Shown here in pieces: positions 48,401 through 58,800 of a stretch of DNA of 64,000 nt. The first letter of the stretch is position 1. Each line of letters starts with the position of its first letter. The stretch is from assembly GCF_050908995.1 (NCBI RefSeq), contig NC_135126.1:4030001-4094000 (forward strand), read 5' to 3'. Source of the stretch: Andrena cerasifolii. Its lineage: Eukaryota > Arthropoda > Insecta > Hymenoptera > Andrenidae. Both the position numbers and the translations under genes were made by a program. Below the pieces are notes generated by a model that worked only from the letters and a program-made list of their open reading frames with translations, ran no database searches and was not told the DNA's origin.

Positions 48401-51400
48401 TTAATGATTAAAACATATTAGTATCGAACTACGTAATTTAAAGTAGTAGTCTTCGATTCTCAAAGCAGGACTGAAGTGTAAGATCCAATAAATTGAACGT
48501 AGGGTACTTAAAAACAGAGTGTCCGTTCAGAAGTATAAAACAGTTGATAGTACACTGACATATAAAGAAGTTACATTACTTGTGAGTACATTTAGTATAT
48601 AGGTATTTATCCAATAAAAGTACACGAAAGCAACGTGATTCACGGATGTGAGGGGAACGTTTAAGAACTGATCAATGTCGAATCTCTATCTTTTTTAAAA
48701 GATTCTTCGAAACGCCGCGTTTCGGATGAACTGGAAACTGAATAAGAAATTGTCGAATTCCTTACCTATCGTCTTTACCAGTGGGTTTATCGAGAGGTCC
48801 AACCGTGTGCTGCGGTGGCGGCATACTGTAGCAGGGTGTCGGCGTATATCCCGCTGGGATTTGGTAGCCGGAAGTCACGGGGCCTCCGGGATAAGTTCCA
48901 CCGCAATTGTAGCCAGCAGTGGGGTAGGGGGTGTAAGTGTTTCCAGGGTATTCCGGCTGAACGCCTGTCATACCGTAGCCTGGATGCGGGCTCATTGGTC
49001 CATATCCTAGGAACGAAGATCATTTATAATGAGTTCCTTCAAACAACTTTCCTGGGTAAGTTTAATAAATAGAAAAACCACAGTAAACGACTAATACAGC
49101 AATTATAACAAAACTTCCTCGCGAGGGAGTGTGCACAGTTTCCCTAAACAAGTGCACGAGAACACCTGAGTAGTTACAACGCTTGCAAAAGGGACAATTT
49201 AAGAAGACACAAGACCGAAACCGCACTAACTCAACAAAACCCCATGCAGGTGGCATCGCATTCGAGCGAAATGGAGTACAGCCATCCCCCTCGTAAAGGA
49301 TCATCCGACGGATCTCGCGAACCGGGAGATCCGCGGAGCACAATAACGAAGTAAATAAAGAAGCGCGGTAACGGTCGGGGACAGGTGGACAAAGGTGGAG
49401 GGGCCGGCAAGGTTCGCGGCGACGCGCCGCTTGATTAACCCGTTGTAAAATCTACGCGTTTATTTACCAGCAAGAATTCATTTCGTCTGCAGTGCAAATA
49501 GCCGACGGAGCAAGGGCGACGTCGGTCGCGAACACGGCGACGCCGAACGATACGAACACGCCGCCCTGTGTGCCTCGAATGTTTCAATTTCAATAACTAC
49601 TCCCCAGCGTCGGAGTCCGCACAATATTGGCCGCGCCGGACTTTTGCTACGGCTACGTGTACGCGAAATATTGATAATTAACAATGGTCGTGTACCGCCA
49701 CAGGGGGAGGGCGGGCGGGGTGTGTGGGGGGGGGAGGGTGGTCCGTTAGGAAGGGTGACTCGCGCACATCTACGGAACGGCGGCGGCGTGGAAAGGGTGG
49801 CGTACAGGGGCAGGGGGGGCGGGAGAGGTGCCGACAGGGACGAAGAGAATGGGCTGTAGCTTTGGAATGCCAAGGCACAGAGAGACCGAGGAAAATGAGA
49901 GTCGGGCTATAGGTGCCTATTATGGCAGTCATGTACTGTTCTGGCGAATTTTTATTCGACGGTTGTAACCGCGTATCGCTCGCCCCCGCACCACCATCCT
50001 ACTCCCCAGTCGACCCCCCGAGGGTGTCCAGCTCTTTGTTCTTTTCCGTATCCCTCAGCCGTGGATCTCCTCGCTGCAACCCCTGTGCCGCTTGCTACTG
50101 CGCGCTACCTATGTAGCTACACGTTGACGTTTCGCGTGTCTTTCGGGTGCACGAGGCAGTTAGAAGCTCGGCAAGTTGGAGACACGTTGCCCTTGCGTTT
50201 GGTACGAATGATAATTGGTGTGATTTACTATGCGACAATAGGGATATTTATAGAAGGCAACTCGACCGCGATAAAGCAGAAGGAAAGAAGAAGAAATATA
50301 TCTGCCATCGAGCTATCGAACGTATGAAGAACCGGATGACCGATTTACATACTTTCCGAGGTATTTTGAGGGGCAACTGAGTCCATGAGAGCCATCGAGC
50401 TTCATGATGAATGTCCGCGATAGGGAAGGACTGTCGCGGGTTATAAACCGCCTCTGAGAGATGGATGATCAGTCGTCCGCCAAGTTAAGTGATAAACAGC
50501 GGTAGCTTACCAGTGGGATCACGGTAGGCGTCCATGTAGTGGGAACCACCACTGTCGGGGGTGCTTTCTCGACTGTACGCCGTGACGTGCACACCGGGTG
50601 GCGGGAAGCCTGGCACAGGCCTGATTCCGGGACCCCCGCTGAAATTCACTGGCTCGTTCGCCGTTGAGAAGTCCACCGGCTCGGTTTGCTCCTCGATCGG
50701 TCTTGGTGCGGGGAACCCTGGTCCAACTGGGACCGCCACAGCTTCCCCATGGCCAGTTGGATACTGGGGGCTGGGTGCTCCGCTGCAATCAGATGAAAGT
50801 GATCCAGGAGTTAATATCTTCCTCTCGTATCATCTCCGAAAGCGTTGCTCGAACAGTGTTTGCTTAGGGCGTTGTTCTTAATAGATGATTAATTACCTGT
50901 GAAGCCTATTCACGCTGAGATCCAGAGTTTGACCTTGTGGACTGGGCACCTGAGGGCTCGCAGTCAAGTGGGGACTGGCTGCAGCTTGGGGACTGCCACC
51001 TACGGTCTGTCCACCGCCATACTGGGGACTTAGACTGTTAGAGCCGTATGGAGGAGCCTGTAACAAACGTCGTCACGTTTGTCAGATTCCACAGGTTACT
51101 AATGCATGCTGCACGATTCGAAGGTTTGGAAACTAGTGGTTTACCTGTGGACTCGTAGACGTGACACTGGAAGTTGACAAGTCCATCACCGAGCCTCCAG
51201 GAGAGGTTGGAGGACCTCCTGGCTTCTGCATCTGCTGGACTTGAGCAACTGTGACACATTTTACTGTAATAATAAAACATCGTAACTTGAATAGTAATCT
51301 AATAAAACCGAAACATATAATTCCTATCTTCCGAATTTCTTTTCCTAAACTACAAAGCTTCCAAGCTACACACACACACACCAAGCCAATACTCCACTCC

Positions 51401-54400
51401 CTCCACCCATCCCTCGCGATATCTCTAAATTGATACCTAACATCGCCCACAAGAAGACCAGCGAAAGCTTCTTACCATCCTCCGTCTTCATCATGCCAGC
51501 AGCCGTGGCAGCAGCCATCGCCATCTGATGCTGCTGAGCAGCAGCCGCAGCCTCCTGATGGTACACGCGTTCCTGTTCCTCCGGCGTCATCCCAGTCTGT
51601 CCCAGATAATACATATTCGTCCTCGAGTGCAGTTGCTGCTGCTGCTGCTGTTGTTGCTGTTGCTGCTGCTGCTGCTGCGACTGAATCGGCGTACAGCCCT
51701 GGGTGTCGTATCTCTCGTAGGCGGATGTGGTACCAGGGTCGTACGGCCGATGATTGGCCGCGCTGGCCACGGCGTTCTCGTAGCCCCTAGCGGTCGCAAT
51801 TTCATTGGAATAGGAGACGACTGGTCTGGCGATATTACTTGCACCGGGGTGCATGTAGGCCCTCGCGTGCTCGGCTGATCGGTGATGATAGAGCTCTTCG
51901 CTGGTGGTGGCCGCTGCAGCGGCGGCTGCCGCGGCGGCCATCATGGCCGACGACTCGTAAGGAGACCTTTGAGACATCTGATGGCTCATCCTGGTGTCCT
52001 CGACCATGGGCATCGGATAGGCTACCGTGGGCTGCATGGGCAGTACGTGGTGCGTCGGATGCTGGCTTGGATGATGTATCGTCGCGCCGATGGAGCCTCT
52101 GGAGCCCATGGCTTCCATCGAGGACATCGACGAGGAGTTTGAGTCTTGATTCATGTAGGAGTCGTAGGTGGGCCGCACGTTCGGCGGCGGAGGTGGCGGA
52201 GGCGAGTTGACGCGGCAGGAAGCGGCCTCCTCCGTCTTTGGTACCAACAAATCGGAAGTGTTCTGGCCTCTGCTGGGCAACGTGCTGCAACAACTGCCGC
52301 TCGGCGTCATGTTCTCGGTCTTGGGGACCACTTTCGCGGTGCGAGTCGCGGGGCTCTCCTCCGGTGTCTTCGGAGGCTTCACGTTGATCCCCGTGCCTTT
52401 CGTTGTCGTGTAGTAGTCGTAGGTGAGGCTGTTCAACACTGGCTTCGTGTCCTGCGCCGTGGACCCATACTGGGAGTAGCTTTTGCTATCCATCGACGGC
52501 GGCAACAGGTTCGAGCTGATGTACTCTGGGGGGATACCGGACACTGTCGCGGGAACACAAAATTCACCCTTTATTCACGCTGCTGGCAAACAATTAACGC
52601 GTCGCCGATCCATTCAAATATATATATATATCTAAGTCTGCCTTGCAAGGTACCACTGAGATGCACGTGAAAGTTTCGTATCCCCCAGTTCGTTTGCGAG
52701 GTAGATTAAGTATCCAAATACACACGTAGCTCTAATTTCGTTCAATTAAATATCGAAGATGCCCATGAGCAAATGTCTGAGGTTGTTACGAAACCATTTT
52801 CAATCAAACCCTTCTACTGTGATACGTATCCCTCGGCCAAGTTCGATCATCTGCGCATACCAGCAATGCCGAGGAGAGAAGGAACGGTATCGAGTCAGCC
52901 TCGCGTGAGCCCGAGAACTGGCAAGTAACGGTCGCGCGTCTCGCGACGGATCACCCTCCCCGATCGTGGAAAGCTTAAGCCCCCGAGGTCTGATTTCACG
53001 TGGCAGGGGCGATCCCACGCGTGTGGACTTTCGTGCTGGTCGAATTCCAGGCACGTCGAAGGGCTGTGAGCGGCCTTACCTTGAGCCTTGTGTCGTGCCT
53101 CGCGTGCGGCCTGCTTATTGGCCGCGGCAATGGGACATCCGGACAGGCTCCTGTGCGTGTTCCGGTTCGACTGGACATGGCCACGGCCGTTGCAACCAGG
53201 CGTCGGGCATTTCAAAATAGTCTCATGCATCGCCAGAACTGCGAGAACCCAGAGACACGTGGCGTGGTTACAGGACACTTCGTCTCGAGAAACCATCATA
53301 CTATGTGTTTATCGCGTGCGCGACCAAAAAATCGTCGAGCCACGCACACGCGCATCGAAACGACCGGTAGGATCGAGCAGCTGTCGCCAAGGCTCAGCTG
53401 TCGTTCGCCTATCATTGCGTTGAGTATAATTATTTCGTGGCCGACTCCTTTCGACACGTCCCAAACGAAGAACCACCCGTAAGACAGATGTTGTGTGATA
53501 TAGTATAAGAGAGGAAAGAACGGAAGAGACAGTATAACGTAGGAGAAACAGAGAAAGACCAAGTAAGGGTTACAACAAACGTCACGGGATGAGAATACAA
53601 ATATATATCATATATATAAAAAAAAAAAAAAATATTGTGTAACAATCAAGTAGACCGAGCGGGTAGAGAGAAACTCAAGTAGATACATAATCGATCGAGA
53701 GAAAATCAACAAGGCAACAACTTGCGACTCGTGTACTGTGACTCGGGTCAGCCATGTGTTTCTGTGTTGGGATTGTTTCGGAGGTCCTGTCGTGTGTCGA
53801 GCACTCCTTGCTAAGTCCAAGCTCTTTCGCTCTCGAGAATCGATTGTTCGCCAAAATTGCATTGTGAAAAGTTGTCTGTTTAAATAAGTCCCTGGTAATA
53901 GGAATCCCAATGCTTCGCTATGCAATTTCCGTGATATAATATTACAGAAGGCATGGAAAATAAGGGAGATAAGTTTGCAATTACCAAGAACCGCTAGGAG
54001 CTCTGTCTCGAATAGCTACGGCTTCGAAAGTCCGTGATTACTCGACAGTCTTTCTCCGTTTCGATGTTTCCGGGAGAAAACGTGTCTGGCGTGGCGCACG
54101 ACGGTCGTCGGTTTCTCGGGGAACCGTGTCTCGCCAGGGGTGTGTGATCGTTGTTTAATTATACTCAATCGCAGAAATCCTCCCGTCGATTCTGGCGTGC
54201 GCGCGTTTACGCATTATGGGGTGGGCCGCACCGCCCGTGTCTCGAGTTCTCCAGACGTTCTACTGGCCAACGGCGGCCAAAAGACTTCGAGTGTGGTGAC
54301 AGAATTCTCTACTAATGAATCAACTACGGAACAGAAACGGTAAATCGAAACGGAAGATGAACGCAATAAATAAAGCTCTCTACCCCGCAAACGAAAAGCA

Positions 54401-55393
54401 CAAAGAATATAACAGACAGACACATAGACACACACAGACGGGCGCTTTTCGTCGACACCGCGTTCGAATTGCTACGCGCGTTTTCTTGTTCTCGTTTCGT
54501 CGTGTCGCGTGGCTTTGCGTTTCGACCCGAAGCGAGGAAGTACCGCGTGTCCCAAAGAAATGAACGTGTCGTGTGAGAACGCAGGCGACATCAAGCTGTG
54601 AGTTCTGATCGATACGCAGATTTGATTCGTGTAACGAACGCCCGGGCAATTGTGATCGATTAAAAGAAATGGGGTGTACCCGTGGAAAATAAGCGCCACT
54701 TCCTTGCCCCGTTGGTTGCGTGAAAAAGGCAGCCTCGCAAAAAGAAGATGCATCTATGGAACTACGATAAGAAGTAAGAGTGATGTCGCGGTCACTTACT
54801 TTCTGGCGTCAGCTTATCCTTCCTTGGACAACCGGAGAGGCTGGAATCACAGTAACGAGGGATGATAAGTTCCTACTTAGACTTCTTATCCGAGTTCGAA
54901 AATACAGTGCCACGTGCAATGTAATTACTTGGAATAATTTTCTGTAAAGATTTCTCCACCAATCCATATAATAAATTAATAATTGATAACGCAAGGAATG
55001 ATTAAAAATCATTCAGCAACCCCTGCTCTCACAAACATATGACGAGAATGAATTGAATTTTGGCACACTAATATCGCATATGATTTAAGCACAGCTTTGC
55101 GTTTATTATTGTACGAGATTCTAGAGGCTCGTCCGCAAATACTTATTGCAGAAATGATTATCTATCTCACTGTTCAGTCTCTATTCGATACGTCGAATCG
55201 GTCTGCTCGTGTCGCTACTATTCACGCACCGTTCAGCTCGGTGTTTCCCTCCTAGCGCGTAGGTGTCTAATCGACCAGGGCAAAGTGCAGAGCGCAGGTT
55301 AATTACCGATAATTGCTTACCTGCGGTGGTGAGAGTAGAGTCCGGTCACGTGACCCTGCCCCGTGCAGCCTGGGGTCGGGCACTTGTTGCCCT
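39160..55393 (-). CDS. MYT1L: MYT1/ST18-family C2HC zinc-finger transcription factor (5' partial)
   Basis: Fourteen minus-strand exons join in one uninterrupted frame of 3,275 bases (about 1,090 residues plus stop). Six fingers follow C-X4-C-X4-H-X7-H-X5-C with the family signature CPTPGC...HRSLSGCP. They lie as a pair (exons 1-3 of this model) and a cluster of four (exons 9-12). Between them is a long region rich in Pro, Gln, Ala and Tyr. The C terminus is a coiled coil (exons 13-14), as in vertebrate MYT1, MYT1L and ST18. These nuclear proteins bind an AAGTT-type element, act largely as repressors and promote neuronal differentiation; that is family knowledge. All splice sites are GT-AG except one GC-AG. 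The start methionine and upstream exons are not seen and probably lie beyond 64000. Confidence 0.92.
39832..40049 (-). CDS. MYT1L: MYT1 exon 13: Gly/Ser linker and coiled coil
   Basis: Encodes VDTSGPAHGSAVGTGQGNTS, then a Gly-rich stretch, then heptad-patterned LYTLEAEITELQRENARVES and QVLRLRSDITAMENQLKQGEK. This matches the C-terminal coiled coil typical of the MYT1 family, used for dimerisation or partner binding. Acceptor CTGTATTCAG, donor AAAAG|GTCAGT. Confidence 0.9.
40050..42093 (-). other. Intron 12 of the MYT1-family gene
   Basis: Contains a CT-repeat near 40084, a 16-base G run at 40805-40820 and other G-rich patches (for example around 41330 and 41490). No coding exon was recognised. 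Confidence 0.6.
42094..42362 (-). CDS. MYT1L: MYT1 exon 12: end of finger 5 and finger 6
   Basis: Completes finger 5 with SASGCPIANRN, then a 36-residue Ala-rich linker, then finger 6 (42241-42167; CPTPGCDGIGHINGSFSTHR and SLSGCP). It ends HAVKKPKFEDMSSMYSKGIA. Donor GCCG|GTGAGG joins in frame to the coiled-coil exon. If the intron is retained, the frame runs 19 more codons to a stop, giving a protein without the coiled coil. Confidence 0.92.
42736..42798 (-). CDS. MYT1L: MYT1 exon 11: first part of finger 5
   Basis: A 63-base exon made almost entirely of finger 5 up to the second His: CPIPGCDGSGHATGKFLSHR. Acceptor CGGGCTACAG, donor CGCAG|GTAAGA. It starts and ends in phase 2, so skipping it would keep frame (21 codons) but destroy finger 5. 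Confidence 0.92.
43318..43512 (-). CDS. MYT1L: MYT1 exon 10: end of finger 3 and finger 4
   Basis: Begins (S)LSGCPRADRSQIQAHSQELK, completing finger 3. Finger 4 follows (43451-43377; CPTPGCDGSGHVTGNYSSHR and SLSGCP) and then RANKPKSKPRDGQDSEPLR, a basic stretch suited to nuclear localisation. Acceptor TTTCCTTTACAG, donor TTGAG|GTCAGT. Confidence 0.93.
43513..46095 (-). other. Intron 9 of the MYT1-family gene (GC-AG)
   Basis: Bounded by GCAAGG at 46095 and TTTACAG at 43513. It holds a TA repeat near 44748-44770 and GT-rich patches near 45180. No conserved frame seen. Confidence 0.6.
46096..46230 (-). CDS. MYT1L: MYT1 exon 9: first part of finger 3, GC splice donor
   Basis: Encodes (S)MRRHSLNFASRPAPRGRDG, KELIQ and finger 3 from CPTSSC to THR (46157-46098). 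The donor must be AG|GCAAGG, a GC-AG intron, because only this gives the phase-2 HR^S junction used by the other split fingers. Reading through would hit a stop within 12 codons. Acceptor TTCGGTGCAG is in frame with exon 8. Confidence 0.85.
46231..48765 (-). other. Intron 8 of the MYT1-family gene
   Basis: Open frames of up to 204 codons occur on the minus strand (46547-47161, 47026-47541). They are low-complexity without finger or coiled-coil motifs, and I do not call them exons. A 17-base G run lies at 47492-47508. Confidence 0.55.
48766..49006 (-). CDS. MYT1L: MYT1 exon 8
   Basis: A Tyr/Pro/Gly-rich exon of the type YGPMSPHPGYGMTGV...PTAGYNCGGTYPGG...GYTPTPCYSMPPP, ending LDKPTGKDD. Acceptor CGTTCCTAG. 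The donor GATAG|GTAAGG is preferred because it keeps frame with exon 9. An in-exon GTAAAG 14 bases earlier is an alternative. Confidence 0.82.
49007..50510 (-). other. Intron 7 of the MYT1-family gene
   Basis: Contains a G-rich tract at about 49698-49830 and no recognisable coding sequence. Confidence 0.55.
50511..50782 (-). CDS. MYT1L: MYT1 exon 7
   Basis: Encodes a Pro/Gly-rich stretch with two near-repeats, EPVDFSTAN and EPVNFSGGP. It then runs through PPPGVHVTAYSRESTPDSGG and HYMDAYRDPTG. Acceptor TGATTGCAG, donor CACTG|GTAAGC. Frame and low synonymous clutter support coding; no folded domain is expected. Confidence 0.85.
50897..51057 (-). CDS. MYT1L: MYT1 exon 6
   Basis: Encodes repeated Ser-Pro-Gln/His motifs (LSPQYGG, GSPQAAASPHLTASPQ, PSPQGQ), then TLDLSVNRLHR, a second PxDLS-like motif. 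Acceptor TTTGTTACAG, donor CACAG|GTAATT. The spaced SP dipeptides are potential proline-directed phosphorylation sites (inference). Confidence 0.85.
51145..51248 (-). CDS. MYT1L: MYT1 exon 5
   Basis: Encodes VAQVQQMQKPGGPPTSPGG, then SVMDLSTSSVTSTSPQ. VMDLS resembles the CtBP-binding motif PxDLS. Acceptor TGTGTCACAG, donor CCACAG|GTAAAC; ends in phase 0. Confidence 0.85.
51476..52543 (-). CDS. MYT1L: MYT1 exon 4: large low-complexity central exon
   Basis: About 356 residues linking the two finger groups. It contains SYSQYGSTAQDTKPVLNSLT, an acidic PKTE repeat, a six-Pro run (about 52187-52204), an eleven-Ala run (about 51905-51940) and a 16-Gln run encoded by mixed CAG/CAA (about 51634-51680). 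His/Met-rich and Tyr-rich patches lie between. It ends AGMMKTEDG. This corresponds in position to the MYT1 central domain region, but I cannot align it by eye. Donor GATG|GTAAGA. Confidence 0.88.
53080..53238 (-). CDS. MYT1L: MYT1 exon 3: finger 2
   Basis: Encodes ILAMHETILK, then a complete finger (53209-53135; CPTPGCNGRGHVQSNRNTHR and SLSGCP), then a basic, Ala-rich tail, KQAAREARHKAQ. Acceptor GGTTCTCGCAG, donor CTCAAG|GTAAGG. This is the only finger that keeps the family core but has a SNRN insert where others have GNY-type residues. Confidence 0.9.
53239..55320 (-). other. Introns 1 and 2 of the MYT1-family gene (around exon 2)
   Basis: Apart from the 41-base exon 2 (54800-54840), nothing coding was recognised here. 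A 13-base A run lies near 53620. Confidence 0.55.
54800..54840 (-). CDS. MYT1L: MYT1 exon 2: end of finger 1
   Basis: A 41-base microexon-like segment encoding (S)LSGCPRKDKLTPE and supplying the last Cys ligand of finger 1. Acceptor GTGATTCCAG, donor GAAA|GTAAGTG. It joins both neighbours in frame. Confidence 0.9.
55321..55393 (-). CDS. MYT1L: MYT1 exon 1 of model: first part of finger 1
   Basis: Acceptor TTTGTTACAG, donor CGCAG|GTAAGC. Encodes GNKCPTPGCTGQGHVTGLYS followed by HHR, that is, both Cys and both His ligands of finger 1. It ends after HR in phase 2. The exon starts in phase 1, so an upstream coding exon must exist. Confidence 0.9.
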
Positions 55394-55599
55394 CTGTAAC
55401 AAATCAAACCCCGCCAAACGGTCAGATTTCGTATGATTAATCGCCATTCTGTGTTAGTATGTGAATAGTGCAAGCCTCGCTCACGTATCTTTCCAGGATG
55501 TGTTGGGAAATTTTGGAGGAGTGTAAAAGACGTTAGAAGTATGTCAACACAATTTTCTGAGGCCCAACTGGTTACTGAGCTTCTAGTGATGTGTCTTAA

Positions 55600-55881
55600 C
55601 CCTCGGTTGTCACACATACTTTTTCAAACGTCGTTGTCACACTGGGTCAATTTGACCCTGCCAATTTTCAATCAGTTGTTATTTAAAAACTATTTCTTAA
55701 ATTAAGTCTAAAAAATTCTGAGACAAAGTTCGAACATTGTAGAATATATGCCCATCGTTGAAAGTTGGCATTGAAAGTGTCATCATGCTTAAAAAAAAAA
55801 TTGAAGCAAGAAGAGTTCCGACAAAAAGTTATTTGTTTAAAGAATTGCAGGGTCAATTTAACCCCGTGTGACAACCAAGGG
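55600..55881. mobile_element. piggyBac-like MITE, copy 2 (intact)
   Basis: Starts CCCTCGGTTGTCACAC, ends GTGTGACAACCAAGGG, and is flanked by TTAA at 55596-55599 and 55882-55885. Its interior is the inverted counterpart of the copy at 5007-5462, including the GGGTCAATTTGACCC block near the end. It lies upstream of the first visible MYT1 exon, on the side of the missing 5' exons. Confidence 0.88.
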
Positions 55882-55885
55882 TTAA

Positions 55886-58800
55886 AGAAATAGTACGCGT
55901 TCAAACAATATGTTATTCGCAAAATTGTGCCTTCAATCTCATATTCAATTTTTTTTTTTCATTAGCATTACCTACATTAATTTAAAAGAAAACTTCTCCA
56001 CATGTAACACAATATGACTTTCACTTTCAGATATTTAAAACGCCAGATTCCGCTTGAAACGAGGAGAATGTCGATGCTATTTATAGAAAATCGTTTAATT
56101 CAAACTACAAAAATAAAACTGATCGATTGTTTCGAAGATAATTATTGCCGTCGACTGATGCGAGCCGTCAGTGATAAAGCTGTTCCAGTTCCAATTCAGG
56201 CGACGAGCTTAAATCGATCGCATTGTGCTCTTTAATTAATATCGATTATGCGCCGCGTAATTGTGATATCGAGTAAACTGCAGCTCGTCCATCGTTCCCA
56301 AGCTGAATTTAATGATCGCCACAAGCGTGCTTGATTGTGAGCAAATTGCGTATCCAAGTCGGTGAACGCGGTGACTGAAACCTGACAGTGATACGGCACG
56401 GGTAAAAATATTGTTACCGCGGTTGCTTTTTGTAATGCAGAAGCATTCCTGCCGTATTGGGATGTCCGCTTCAGCTCTGGCTGTCGAATAAAGCTTGCAA
56501 ATCGATATTCGAAGCGGCACAATGGTGACGGGATTCCATGTACGCGGAAAATGAAGGTTTCCCTCTCGTATCGATATACCGATAATAATTAATCGATACT
56601 GTTGATTCAACATCTCCCACAATCGTTTTCTAAGGTGTATCCGAGTGGACTCATGCCACATAAATACTAAATCTTTCATAATAAATTAGCAAAAATCTGT
56701 GCCAACCTACCAGCATATTACAAAAATTGAATATTAAATGTCCATCGTTGTCTTCGCGGTAGATCCTTTTTCTAGAATTAAATGTCAGAGCGAATTTCAA
56801 TTTAAAAATGCTGCGCCAGCTAGTCATCTGCACAAACTATTAAACTATATTTGGCAGCCTGTAACAAAGCGTGGCTTTGAAAAAACTGGAATTCTTAATA
56901 GGTACAGCGAGATCCAGCGAGCAGAAAAATGCAAGGAACAATAAAAAGCCCGTCGGCTGACATCCTTTGAAAGCGACCGCAGTGACGCGCGGAATTGAAT
57001 GAAAATTAACTATCCAACGGATGACAACTGCTGTGTCCGATATTGCAGCGCAGTTCCGGCCTGTACACCAGCCTGCGAATACACTGTGTTTCTGGTTTGC
57101 CAATACGCATGTACACTTTATATTTCTTGCTCGGATCGTTGAACCTCCAAGCAAACAAACTCATCGAACTTATTGTTCGATCCCAATTCGTATTCACAGC
57201 TTGCCCAATTACGGTTTCACGTAATGCCCGGAAGAAGCGAATGGGAATAGTTGTCTTGGCAGTTCTTGGAACGTTTCTTAAAGCTTCGTAGTCAATGCTT
57301 CGTATAAGCATATGTTTGAAACATAGATCTATCGAGTTGATTATTCGAGGATCATGAGGGATGCAAGATAATTTTGTTCAAGTTCCCAAATTGTTTTACC
57401 ACCAGTATCAATATAGTCTACCGAGAATTTCTCGAAGTAGAATACTGTAATGTGATTCTTTGAAATACAGCTAGGAACTCTGCATGAAAAGTAGTCAAGG
57501 AACTGCGACATTAGTATGTTAGTAAATAGGCCATTTTGGACCTTGTTGCACGAGTCACACATCCGCGAATAACCACCAGGATTTGTCTGTCCCGTAACTA
57601 AGCCTCGGGGATTAACACTGCGTTCATGTTTGGCCTAAGGTTTCCCACGAAACGAGAAAACAACCCGCCTCCTTTACCACCGAGGAAATGAATGACTTCA
57701 CTCACTATCGCTACTATTTCTGGAAACATCATTCTTTGCGCTGCTTTGTAACAAAGAATGTATCAAACGTCTCAACACCCCCTGTCACTTAAGTTCCACA
57801 TACGAACTACACCGAACACGAAAAGTTGCTGAATTCAAATCACAGACGTCGTTAAATATCCTCGCATAGACATACTTCGATTTTAATATCTTATACCCAT
57901 GAAAAGGGGGAAGCAATTCAACCCACTCTTCAGTTTCAAGTCTGCAAGAAAGCAAAGGGGCCACACAAAGCCCCCGACATGCTGTAGACCATGAGAATCA
58001 CTATGTCGAAGTTCATTCGAGACACGTAGCGTCGTTGGCTGGGCTGGCTCGTACATCGAAACTTTCCAAGCGTTCGTTCCTTTTTTTTTTAATTTTTCCC
58101 CCTCGATTCTCGCTGTCCTTGCGACCGTCACGAAATTGCATCGGGGACATGCTCAAGCAAACCTGCACCATCTGTCGTGTGCTGGTTGCGACTTAATGGC
58201 TGGTATGGCGCACGTCACGTACGATCGTGTTCGTGTTCTCAGGCTGACCTCGCGTGACCAGACAATTACAGGTTTCCAGTACGTTGTATGTAGTCCAGAA
58301 GCACCAATCATTCAGGATGAGACTGTCTACTCCGGGGCCCTTCGTTCCTAGCGCCGTGTTCATTCTACCAACTCTCGGTGGATAATTCTTTTCACGACGA
58401 TCAGGTTAGGCCCTGTGTCGCAGTGCCTCTCCGAGGACTATAATTCTGACCGTCAGATGGTCCGATAGACGTAACGGGGCGCTTTCCAACACTTAACACT
58501 TGCTGCACATGATGTTTTGCTAGAACGCAGCTGTACAACTGCAGGGATTATTTAATATGTGTGTGCAATAAGTACAGGTACCTTTCAATCTTTCTAAACA
58601 ACTGTTGTTGTACGTACGTAGGCCGTTAGGTAATTACTGATACGCATATACCTTCTGACTGTTTAATATTCTATCAGCAGAGGACCTCCAAACACGATCC
58701 CATCGGTCAACGCCTTATCGAACCCTTTTGGACGGATTCTCCGATCTGGTAATCCCGTTTAGACGAGTTCCAGCGGGCTCACGGCATCTTTATCTTACGT

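Noticed and set aside
51588..52670. Plus-strand frames opposite the large MYT1 exon
   Set aside because: Gly/Arg/Leu-rich frames are antisense shadows of the Pro/Gln/Ala-rich coding exon.
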